This document shows positions 10,437-20,258 of a DNA stretch of 64,000 nucleotides, piece after piece (within the stretch, counting starts at the first letter, position 1; the number at the start of each line of letters is the position of its first letter). The stretch is from positions 37,307,851 to 37,371,850 of the forward strand of contig OZ038392.1 of the NCBI GenBank assembly GCA_964036045.1. Reading direction: 5' to 3'. The notes under the pieces were generated by a model, which worked only from the letters and a program-made list of their open reading frames with translations, was not told the DNA's origin and searched no databases. The position numbers and the translations under genes were made by a program. This DNA is from Eutreptiella sp. 'Long Island Sound 2002'. Lineage: Eukaryota > Euglenozoa > Euglenophyceae > Eutreptiales > Eutreptiaceae.

Positions 10437-12937
10437 TCGACTTCAGTTGCTCAAACTCGGCCTGGTGTGCTGGTGTCCACTCCCACTTTTCGCTCTTCTG
10501 TCAAATTTGTCAACAAGACGGAGGAATAGGTAAAGTTGCGAATGTGTCGGCGGTAAAAATTGCAGCTCCCTATGAAGGCCCGGATGTCTTTCGATCCTTG
10601 AACAGGAAGATCCCGTATTGTGGCTTTCAACAACGGGGCGACTTTGTCCTCCACAGGTTTCCACCACTAATATACCACCCCGAAGCCTAAATACTCAACG
10701 ACTTCTCGCATGAACTCGCGCTTCTCGATTTTCACTCGCGTGTTGCACTCGTCACAAACAGAGAGGACCTCGTCTATCAACGCCTTGTGGTCTTCAGTGG
10801 TATTGGATCCCAGGAAGACGTCGTCTATGTAGGCCTCAATCACTGCTCCCTTTCTCAGGAGCTGCTGGACCTTTGGACGGCGCTTCATTATGGCAATGAT
10901 CTGGTTCATCAACTCCTGGAACGTGGCAGGTGTATTCGCCAAACCAAACGGCATCACGTTCTATCGAAACACTTGCCCGTTGGTTACAATCAACGCACTG
11001 AGTTCCTTCGCTCTCTGTGTCACGTCGATCTGCCAGAAGCCCGAACGTTTATCAAGTTTGGTCTTGTACTTTGTCTGAGCTGTCTGTTCAATGGCTCGTT
11101 CCAGGTTTGGTGTGCTCCCTGAGTGCCTTTTGAGTCTCTCGTTCAGCTTAGCGTAGTGCACAACCAGTCTCTTAGCACTTGACCCAGGCTTCGCCACGAG
11201 GAAACAAGGTGAGCAGTGCTTCGGAAATTCTTTTCCTTCATATCTGGACATTAACCTCGCATCACAGCATTCGTAGATCTGCCTCATGGTCTCTTTTTCG
11301 TCCTCCTCGTCTAACGGTATGGGTCTGGACCTCAGAGTTGAGTTCTTGTGCTCGTCGGTGACTTCGAGGTCCATTTGTATCAGCTTTTTGCATGACCCTG
11401 GTGACATAAGAGGACCGAACACCACCTTGTGTTTGCGTAGGAGACCTTGCAGTTCTGCCGGATGCTTCTTCAACGCTTCGTCAAAGCCATCGTCGCTCTT
11501 CAGGTTTAACTTGCCATACTCTTGTCGTTCTGCAGGTTGCAAGTCCATTATCAATCCAGTCAAGTCCACGTAATAGTCGTTATCCTCCTCCTCGTCAGAC
11601 TCCTCGCAAGGCGAAAGTTCTTCCTCCGACAACTCAGACATGTAGAGCGCTTGCAGTTCCTCTTCTCTGGAACAGGGTCCATGGTAATGAGTTTTCCATT
11701 TTTCTTTCAACATTCTTTCTTGCTCCTTCTCGCCCAACTGAAATATCTTCTCCTCCAGAATTCGCTTGCTTGTTTCAGCATCTTCTCGGGAGCATGGCCA
11801 TCCGCAAGGCATTGCCTTTTTCCCATTCTCTTTGTCCGTGCAGACCTCAACGTTGTGCTGCACCAAGCTCTCCAGAGCCAACAGCTCAATCGACTTTTCC
11901 TTGTGCAAATTGTCAAGTTCCACTTCGCACATGAGAACTTCTGCCAGGTCCTCGTACTCCTGGTAACTGCACGTGGGAGGTTGTTGCTCTTCGGTCAGCT
12001 GGTGCCAACTTTTCTTCTTCGGTCCAACTCTCTGGTGGATATTCACATCCGCCTCATATCCTGACTCACTGCAAAGAGGGCCGTCATCGTCACTGTTGCT
12101 TCTTGAGTCTGACATACCTTCTTCTTTCTCAAGAGTCACTTTGGAATTGGTGTCTTCTTTCGGTGTCGTTGGGGGCTGCGACGAGGACAGTCCCATCGTG
12201 CTCTTCAGCTCCTCGACTGACCAGCCACGGTTCATCTTCGTCAACCACTTCACTGTGGGCTTGTGCAGCTCCTCAATGGGTATCTGCATCGCTGCCCCAT
12301 CAACTAAACTTATCACACTCCCCCACTTTGGAGCAGCAAGTGGTTTGCTCGCCCCATCGGGCACATATAGGGGACAATCGGGTAAAGGCACTCGTTGCAC
12401 TGTCAGTCGGTCCAGCAGTCTTCTCCATCCGTGCCTTTCACCGAAAGGTCCCCAATCTGGAGTAACCAAGACCACTTTCGCGCGATCAAGCACAACTTTC
12501 GCCAAACATTTGTAAAGGTGTGACCAGGGCGGGTTCGCCCATAGTGTGCCCACCAACCCCCACGAGTAATGGTAGCAACTGTTCTTCATAATACAATAGA
12601 GCCCTTCGACTGCATTCACTGTATTTGCATACAGGTCGACTTCTGGGTTACATCTGAGCTCCAGCAAAGCATCTTCTCGTATCTTGGATACCAGTCTGTG
12701 CAACTCCTTGTTCCCCATGCGGAGCTGGACCTTCGGTGTCTCAGGTAAGCCTTCCACTCGCCTTTCCAGACTCACCAGGTTTATTTCTTCTCCCTTCTTG
12801 ACCAAGAGCTTCGCTGGGTTAAACAAACAGCCAATAATCACACCTGGATTCCGTGTCACAAAATTCATACCAATACACACGTCAAAGGCTGTCGTGTTCA
12901 GGCATACACATTCGTGCGGCAGCTTGAAAGTCCCCAA
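10437..12937 (-). pseudogene. Ty3/gypsy Pol: protease end, NPPW methyltransferase-like domain, reverse transcriptase
   Basis: The main open part (12937-10961, 658 residues) starts inside a retropepsin C-terminal region (FDVCIGMNFV). Residues about 95-215 form a domain with EVDLYANTVNA, ANPPWSH (135-138 NPPW) and VVLVTPDWG. This resembles the Dam-like methyltransferase domain known from DIRS-type retroelements. A long Glu/Asp-rich linker follows. RT begins near residue 535; KLDKRSGFWQIDV carries the first catalytic Asp (D629). The usual Asp of the VVDYRKLN motif reads VVHYAKLN. A TAG at 10961 precedes MPFGLANTPATFQ, and the YIDD box lies in 10957-10667. Another TAG at 10667 and a frameshift near 10482 precede the tether (FIGSCNFYRRHI, TPAHQAEFEQ). 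It would copy the element's RNA into DNA, but this copy is broken. Confidence 0.85.
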
Positions 12938-13111
12938 GTCGACTTGAACTGTCGTCTCTCCTTCTGATTACTCATAGTTCCCATTGCCCACCTTGATAGC
13001 ACAAAATTTTTTGTAATCTGGAGACTTCACCAGACGACTTGCACAGATAGAATCAGTTGCCCCTGTAGCATAAATTCCTTGCCTGGTCACCCCATCAACT
13101 TCCACATCCAT
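12938..13111 (-). pseudogene. retropepsin remnant with catalytic Asp replaced
   Basis: Between the Gag TGA (13112-13114) and a TAA at 12968-12970 the same frame reads GVTRQGIYATGATDSICASRL. This is the retroviral-type aspartic protease motif D-T/S-G-A with Ala in place of the catalytic Asp. The frame is shared with gag upstream and pol downstream, so gag-pro-pol was probably a single frame separated by a stop codon. Confidence 0.7.
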
Positions 13112-14026
13112 TCATAACGTGTGACCCTCTAGGGTCGCTGCTCGTAGCAGTTCGATGACGTTCTCCACTTCCGCGGCCATCACTCTTTTCCTTTTTCGAT
13201 CGTTTCCTTCTTCTTCAGGTTCTTCCTTCTTCTCTTCTTCTGCTTTGCCTTTTCCTTTGCCTTTTCCTCTTCCTTTCTTCAGTTCATCCTTTCCTGCTCC
13301 TGTGTCTCCAAATTTTCCACGCGACTCGTCGAGCACCTTCTCTGGATCTTCAAACCCATTCTGCTTCAGAAAGTGGATCAACCTTTCTTGGCGTTGTTGC
13401 TTCTGCAGCTTGAAACAATGATCCGAATAATGGTTGGTTTTGCCACAGTGTTTACACTGTATACGTGCTCGGAACTCGGCGATTAGCTGCTCGGCGTCAA
13501 GGGTCGTGCGCTTGCCTCGTCTGCCTTTTCCTTTTCCTCTGCCTTTTCCTTTGCCTCTCGTGTCCTCAGGTTTGGCGGCAGTCCTCTCCAAGGGAAAAGC
13601 GTTGGTCGACAGCTCCTGCTTCAGTGCTTCTAAGGCTTCGATCATAACTGACTTGTCCGTATCCTTCGGCACGCCCTTCTCTGACTTCTCCTTTTCCATC
13701 CTTCTCAGTGTAGCGGTTCTTCCTCCATGACCTCTTGACTCCTGCAAATGTTTGGGGGAACCTGACAAGGTCGCTCTCTCTCGAAGTAGAATGCTCAGTG
13801 TGTCATAGTCGTGCAAGTATGGCGACAGGTTTGGATCTTCTGCCCACTTCATGAACATCTTTTCATTCACCCTGGAGGCCAGCTCTAACAATTTTTGTTG
13901 ACCGGATAATGCGTTCGGAGTGAATTTCTCTAATACTTTGTCCAGTTCGTTCAACAAGTTCTCGATTTGCGCTGGCTTCGGGTCTGCAGGTAAATGTCCT
14001 ATCTTCGCCAACTCGCCTCTTAGTGA
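13112..14026 (-). pseudogene. Gag copy 2, C-terminal part with CCHC zinc knuckle
   Basis: The open frame begins within the neighbouring insertion (to 14131), but Gag homology starts at about 14026 with SLRGELAKIGHLPADPKP. Downstream come helical capsid-like segments, a KGKGRGKGKGRRGK tract and an intact CCHC zinc knuckle, CKHCGKTNHYSDHC. A second basic/acidic region (GRGKGKGKGKAEEEKKEE) follows, then an end at TGA 13112. The zinc knuckle would bind element RNA. It matches copy 1 at 6858-7511 residue by residue through the knuckle. Confidence 0.85.
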
Positions 14027-16577
14027 AGCGGTACCCAGAACCCCATGGCTAGGGTAGGGCATACAACCGGCCTCCGGTCCACTAACCCCATGTACGGAAG
14101 GGAAGACCGGTCTCCGGCCCACCAACCCCATGTACGGAAGGCGCCCGTTGACGCCCGGTGCGAGCCCGGCGGGAGCGCGTTCCGTGCCGTAAAGCCCCGC
14201 ATCGGCAACCGATGCACCGCCAGCGGAGATTCGTATATCAGAACATCAGGAATCAACAGGGTTTTATTTTCATCTTGTTTCCGTCAAGGTTTACGCTTCC
14301 GTTCTGATATTCACTGTTTTGACTGCTGGCGGTTGGATCGCGACTTTACCGTAACCGCCAGTTTAACTGTTTATAATGGAAATTTTAACGCAATCCGTCA
14401 CGAAGGCTCCAAAGCCTTCAGGAACTGCATGGATGCTTCCGCAATTTTCACATCTTACACTCGCAACCTTAATCCGAATTTTTCAGGATGTCGAAATCGG
14501 ATTTTCGACTTCGACATCCCCGCACTTGATTTGACCTCTTTCGAGTGGACCTACGTGCTTCCCTATGCACGAATCAACTTTCCTTTTATCTTGCCCTCCA
14601 TTTGACTCAGAGATATGGGCAAAACAAAGTTGATTCGTGAGGCCACTTGTGAGGGTCATATCTCGTGCCGCTTGCGAGGAATGGCAATAAGGAAACGTGG
14701 GATGTATTCACAATACTCCCGACGTAATTTAGGAAGCATCATATGCCTTGCGTTTCCACACGTGCGCGCTAGTGTAATGGATCATGGTCAAGAGGGTAGA
14801 GTTTGCGTTATAACTCTTTGGCCATGACAATGCGTGCGTTAAGATAACTTTCGAGTGTAGCGCGCAAGTGTTGGTGTTGCATAGGAACTCTCCTTGAGTT
14901 CCTATGAGCGATTGACACAAAGTTATGCCCTTGGAGGGGCATGACATATCGTGGGAGGAGCTACCTTTTTGGGCAATATGTGGTATGTACCATGGGTTGT
15001 GTTGCGTGCCCATTTGGCGGGTCCATTGCTCCAAGCCGAACCCGCCAATGGACCTCATATTGTGTAAGCCCCTTCTCCATACTCCCCAGGATCAATTGCA
15101 AACCTAACCTTCGTGAAGGGAAGCTTGTGTGGCGATCCCAAAGCGATGCGTTGGGAGCAAGGTGTGTGTTTTGCAATTTTCCATATTTTCATGTGCCCAC
15201 TTGGGAAGTAGCGCTCGTAACCTTTTAAGGCGCCCCAAGTGGAGCACATATGTGGGATCGAAGGTCATTGGTGTCAGGTCATTGTGTTTAGAAGGATTAA
15301 GTGATTGCACGATCCAAGCCGAAGATATTTCAATATGATTGTGGACCTTTCAAGGCACTTTTATGTGTCTTTGTGCCAATTTTGCCGTTTTTGGCCCGTC
15401 ATGATGTCAAGTGGCGACCGTGTATCTCAACGTTGCGCTCAATTGACATCATGACCCAAGTATGGTATGATGGTACATACTTTGGTGCCCAACATATCTT
15501 GGACCCGGCGAATAACTCCTCTTGGGCTTGGCACGCCGTGGCCGCCATGTTGGCGATTTGGGACTATCCCAAATCATGGGCTCACTTGGCGACCCTGCCA
15601 TTCCCAATACCGGAGGAGTTGGGCGACGCCCAAAAGATATGTTGGACACATATGACTTGATACCAATCCTATGGCACACTCCGGTCCAAGTCGGGCATGT
15701 GCCTCATTTGCCCCAACCATGAGTGTGCGCATTTTTGGCCATTCTGAGCAATTTTCTACTTTTGCTGCCCGCCGTGCACTATGTTCTAACCCTCGTGCAC
15801 GCCGGACGCATGGACCAATGGACCATATATGACATGGGTGTTATGGGTAATGGTCCCCATGGTCCACACACCACGTGGGCGAAGCGGAGCCACCTTCGTT
15901 AAGGTGCTAGCCCAAAATGAGTGTGGGCAATTTTGCCATTTTTGCATTTGTGGACCCAGTTTGGATCGTCACCACGCCAAGTAGCATGGAGATCTTTGAG
16001 AGCCAAGGGCATGGGAGTCTCCGTTGGACTCCCGGTGGATCGCGTATGGAATGACGGATCCGATCTCCAAGCCGGCGTGGAGATATACTATTGGGAGCAC
16101 CCCAAATTTTGGCTCATTTCGAGCAGCCAAAATGACCCCATTTTGGGACCCCAATTTCCCCCTTCCGTGTGGTCAATTGGCGGCCCCATTTCTCTGAGCC
16201 CATAGGGAGCCCGGACCTAACTCTAAGTTGTACACTCAGATATAAGTCCTAGGTCCTGCCTCCTACCCTGTGAGCCATTGGCCTTACCTTGGCCGGGCGA
16301 GCCACGCGTGGGAATGATGCCAATTTTGGTGATTTTGGCATCATGACCCCACTTGACTCATCCGTGTTGCCCTGATGCCGGGACCTCAGAGGGAACCAGG
16401 TTGGGTGAGGGCTCCAGGGAGCTCGTACTCGAAGGGCATAGGGTCACTTGCCTTGTCCCTACCTCTGGCGGGTCCGGACGAGAGGTCAATTTTGGGGATT
16501 TTTGAGTTAATATCAGTTTGGGCTGAAACAGCCCATTTTCAGCTACCAACTCCTGGGTGATAATGGCGGGGCCATAT
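14027..16577. mobile_element. unclassified 2.55-kb insertion in Gag copy 2
   Basis: Gag copy 2 is coding up to EIEMDL (minus strand, about 16578) and resumes at SLRGELAKIGHLP (about 14026). In copy 1 those segments are adjacent (TDLSSLGEI). The bases between are therefore an insertion. I find no transposase, RT or clear terminal repeat. Near the left end a short direct repeat (CCCCATGTACGGAAGG, about 14089-14104 and 14126-14141) and a hairpin with CTGGCGGTT/AACCGCCAG arms (14326-14361) are visible. The target duplication could not be identified with confidence. Confidence 0.6.
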
Positions 16578-16746
16578 CTCAAGTCCATTTCAATCTCTGG
16601 GTAGAGTCCTTGGAGTCCATCAAAGCAATCTTCCAAGGACTTCGCTTTCTTGAGACAATTTTCTGCACACAACTTGACATCAGGTTTCTTGATCCCTTCT
16701 ATTAGGAGCGCTGCTTTGACTTTGTCCTTGCATTGGTGCTTGCCTG
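16578..16746 (-). pseudogene. Gag copy 2, middle fragment
   Basis: The minus-strand frame starting at the LTR-element junction reads GKHQCKDKVKAALLIEGIKK, then KSLEDCFDGLQGLYPEIEMD. It is homologous to KAKAKDLVKANLILQGIKDP and LYPTL in copy 1. It joins in frame to the fragment ending at 18717 once the 1970-bp insertion and one copy of the CCTG duplication are removed. Confidence 0.85.
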
Positions 16747-17371
16747 TGACGCAGAATCAGACCCTTGGTCTGTCCTGCCTTGATGGCTACTCGAAGAGCC
16801 GCCCCGACAGCGTCGAAGAACACGCGCGCACCGCAGAATACAGGCGCACGCTCCAGCGCTTGCGTGTCGTGATCAGGACTCTGAATCGAGATTGTACGAA
16901 GTATTGCGTGAAATATAGCGTGCATTATGCATTATTATTATTATTATTATGCATTATTGTTTTGTTTGCACACAGCTCGGATTGTGTCATGGAGCAGCAG
17001 GACTTGGCAAAAGTCCTAGAACTTTTCGTAGCTGGCAATACGAGTTCAGCACGATGACAGTCTGATGGAGCAGTATGGTGCAACGTGTTCTGTCGCTACT
17101 GCCGTGTGCTCTGTTGATTTGCTTTTCTGTTGATGCGTCCCCAAGCAGGATGAAGCTAAACTCTGGCAGCGTAACTCGAGATCAACACCGGCTTCAAAAA
17201 TCATGAACAGCAGGACTTTCGGGTTTTTGCAGTGGTAAAACTGAGGTTCTTTTGCGGCGGCGGTACTTTTGGGGCGTTTGGAAAACCCACAGATGGAAAC
17301 CAAAGACCCAGGAGAAAATCACTTCCATAAGTATCCGTAGACGCAATCCCCGGTACCCTGGCCCTGCTTCA
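16747..17371 (+). repeat. 5' LTR of the nested element
   Basis: 625 bp, starts TGACGCAGAATCAGACCC and ends CCTGGCCCTGCTTCA. It includes an ATT/TTA trinucleotide tract (about 16927-16951). Confidence 0.95.
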
Positions 17372-18091
17372 GAAAAGTTCTAATATATTGCCATTTCCGC
17401 GCTCAACAACTGACTGAATATCGTCCGGAACAGCACCCTTGGACGCCAGAAGATCACCGTTGGGTCCATCATGGTGCGCCGACGACTTCAACTGCGACGC
17501 CGGTTGGCGATGAGAGGACTTTTGGCGGCACAGTGTGACCAGCGTGCAGGTTCGTGGATTTTCGCCTGGAGCACGGTTCAGCGCGTGAGGTAGGACCTGA
17601 CCAAGGAAACGGCGCCCGCCGTGGAGCCAGCCGGGCCGGGTTGACCCCCGCGAACCGATGGGGCCTGGATGCAACCGAAGGCGGACATCGACCCTGAAGC
17701 CACCAGCAGCGCCTCGATCTACCAAGAGCTGTCACCGACGTTGCCGACGCATCCTCTTGGCTAAACCTATGTCTGGGATTTTAATTATCAACTTTGGTCT
17801 GCAGCGCGTGCGGACTAGAGTTCAGTCTGTTCCCTGATGCAAGTTTTTTTATTATATTATATATTGCGCTTTTGTTCATCTGTCGCAATATACAGTATGT
17901 GTGCAGCCTCCCACGGCTGACATTCCGCAATGACCGCACACCACGCCGCAAGGTAACCGACAGCCTTGAGGAGCGAGAGCGGCACCATGGTCGGTGCTGT
18001 GAGGTGTATACTATGGCATGTGGGTGTCAGGTCGGCCGGTAGGGAGTTCGGAGCGACCTGCGGACCCTGCAGTTCGTTCCTGAGAGGGGGG

Positions 18092-18716
18092 TGACGCAGA
18101 ATCAGACCCTTGGTCTGTCCTGCCTCGATGGCTACTCGAAGAGCCGCCCCGACAGCGTCGAAGAACACGCGCGCACCGCAGAATACAGGCGCACGCTCCA
18201 GCGCTTGCGTGTCGTGATCAGGACTCTGAATCGAGATTGTACGAAGTATTGCGTGAAATATAGCGTGCATTATGCATTATTATTATTATTATTATGCATT
18301 ATTGTTTTGTTTGCACACAGCTCGGATTGTGTCATGGAGCAGCAGGACTTGGCAAAAGTCCTAGAACTTTTCGTAGCTGGCAATACGAGTTCAGCACGAT
18401 GACAGTCTGATGGAGCAGTATGGTGCAACGTGTTCTGTCGCTACTGCCGTGTGCTCTGTTGATTTGCTTTTCTGTTGATGCGTCCCCAAGCAGGATGAAG
18501 CTAAACTCTGGCAGCGTAACTCGAGATCAACACCGGCTTCAAAAATCATGAACAGCAGGACTTTCGGGTTTTTGCAGTGGTGAAACTGAGGTTCTTTTGC
18601 GGCGGCGGTACTTTTGGGGCGTTTGGAAAACCCACAGATGGAAACCAAAGACCCAGGAGAAAATCACTTCCATAAGTATCCGTAGACGCAATCCCCGGTA
18701 CCCTGGCCCTGCTTCA
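18092..18716 (+). repeat. 3' LTR of the nested element
   Basis: 625 bp, nearly identical to 16747-17371, and followed directly by CCTG. Confidence 0.95.
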
Positions 18717-19693
18717 CCTGTCAATAGCAAATACCTTGCGAACGTTACTGAGAATCTTTCGACGTCTTTCCCTTCGAAGGCTGGTATCCCCATTTTCATG
18801 GAACTTTCGGTCTTGTCTTCATCATCGTCATCTGACCATTCAGTCAAGCCTGTGTTCTCATTGCAACTTTCTTTCAGTAGCTCGAAGGCCTTCACGCTTT
18901 GTGGTACAAATGGAGATTCTGCCGGAGGTCTTATGGTTCCTGAAGGACCAATCCGACTCAAGGTATTTACCTTCTTCCCCAAATTTTTTATCTCGTCTGT
19001 CGTTGGCTTCAGCATACCTCGTAGCGCTTCGATAAAGTCTCCTTCGCGCGTCTCCATCTTCGAAAGCTTCTCGTCGTGATCCCCCGTTGGTACCGCTACG
19101 TAAGCTGGATATTCGCAAGTCTTCGCAGGTTCTGAGAAGTCAACACCTTTCTCTTTGCTGGTTCGTTTGACTTTCAGTTTTCCTTTCCCTTTCTCAAAAC
19201 GCTTCGCTCTGATTGCTTCGCTTTTCCACCGCACTGCATTGTCGATGGATTTGAGGAAGTCTTAGTACTCTTCCATCTCTGAATGCGTCCATTCGTCTTC
19301 ATCTTCGTCTTCAGCGCGATCTTTGAAATCCGAAGCTGGACCCGAAGACGATTCACCCGTCTCCAACGCGCTGTCAAATTTCGGTTCTTCAGGTTTGTCG
19401 GGTGTATGCATTCTTTCCTCGTGAACTTCCTCGGTCTCCTTGACGCCTGACTCTTCGACGTCTTCCTCCTTCGTGACGCCTGACTTTCCTTCGTCATCCA
19501 AGACACCTCCGTCATTGTGTGCATCGTCGCTGACGCGCGTTGCGTCTTTCAACCTACTCCTCTTCGTCCCACTGCTCGTTGCTTCCATTCGTTGCCGTAA
19601 TCGCGTGCCCTTCTGAGTTGCACGAGTTGCTAATGATTTCGCTTTGGTGCAGGTCCCAGGTCTTCGCGAACTGCATCTGTTACCAATGTTCAT
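18717..19693 (-). pseudogene. Gag copy 2, N-terminal part, interrupted by TAA
   Basis: A minus-strand frame runs from 19693 with TAA at 19262-19264 and continues in the same frame (DFLKSIDNAVRWKSEAIRAK) to the LTR-element junction at 18717. It is rich in Glu, Asp, Lys and Ser. The segment LTEWSDDDDEDKTESS and MGIPAFEGKDVERFSVTFAR parallels YEWSDDSEEDEEDKTNA and IEIPPFDGRNVEKYAEKFG of copy 1. It ends in ARYLLLTG at the insertion point. The initiator is uncertain. Confidence 0.8.
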
Positions 19694-20023
19694 TGTTGCT
19701 TTTGGGCTGCGCCTCCTGCTCTACTCACCAAAATATGCTTTGGAAATAAACCAAGAACTCGACTTGAAGGTGGAGACAGCGAAGCAAAGGATAAGGATCC
19801 TGGCAACCAGAAGCATGGGATACAATAACATGTGGGACTGCAGTACAAAGACAGTGCTGTGTATTGACATTGCATCGCCTTTATCACGTGCTTGCATGCT
19901 TCGGATTCACAGCGCATAGGGCACAAAATGGCTTAACTTGAAAACCATGCCAAATGAAAAGATAGTAAAACACACAATCAAAAATCAGATTCCCCATATC
20001 AAAAATAGGTGGAATATCACATT

Positions 20024-20258
20024 TTATGTCTTGAAATAATTTTCTGTGCCTCAGCATAAAAAAAATCTGTGACTGCAGAACTCGGTAGGAACTGCCCTGA
20101 CGATGTCAGAACTCAGTAGGAACTGCCATAATCTGGTCTCATGCACTCCACCACCAAAATGACCAAAAATGGGCCCCGACAGCAAAATTCAGTATGATAC
20201 ATCAATATATGCGGAATTTTATGGCAGATTCAAATATGCAAACGGGTTTTGATAACTC
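20024..20258. repeat. LTR-like repeat, right copy
   Basis: Partner of 9259-9480. It holds CTGCAGAACTCGGTAGGAAC at 20073 and a second TCAGAACTCAGTAGGAACTG at 20106. On the minus strand it precedes gag copy 2 by about 330 bp, as expected for a 5' LTR plus leader. Confidence 0.6.

Larger units (their letters stand above)
16747..18716 (+). mobile_element. young non-autonomous LTR retrotransposon (TRIM/LARD-like)
   Basis: Two direct 625-bp terminal repeats (16747-17371 and 18092-18716), each starting TG and ending CA, enclose a 720-bp interior with no coding capacity. The repeats appear to differ at only two positions (16774 t versus c; 17238 a versus g). A 4-bp CCTG target duplication flanks the element (16743-16746 and 18717-18720). 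A purine-rich tract, GAGAGGGGGG, immediately precedes the right repeat and suggests plus-strand orientation. It needs enzymes supplied in trans. The target is the gag of the Ty3/gypsy-like element, which keeps its frame across the empty site. Confidence 0.93.
9259..20258 (-). mobile_element. Ty3/gypsy-like retrotransposon (copy 2), with two nested insertions
   Basis: On the minus strand the order is: LTR-like repeat (20024-20258), gag, protease remnant, methyltransferase-like domain, reverse transcriptase, RNase H, short tail, LTR-like repeat (9259-9480). Gag is interrupted by insertions at 16747-18716 and about 14027-16577. Without them the element would be about 6.4 kb. RT, the tether region and RNase H are typical of Ty3/gypsy (MPFGLANTPATFQ, YIDD, SVYERELLAVV). 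No integrase is visible between RNase H and the left repeat. Several stops and at least two frameshifts show the copy is dead. Confidence 0.8.

Noticed and set aside
13112-13114. programmed gag-pol stop readthrough at the TGA
   Set aside because: The frame continues past it, but further TAA and TAG stops and a mutated protease show this copy is decayed. There is no recoding signal I can identify.
16927-16951. CRISPR-like or regulatory array in the LTRs
   Set aside because: It is a simple ATT/TTA trinucleotide tract present in both LTR copies. No spacer structure.
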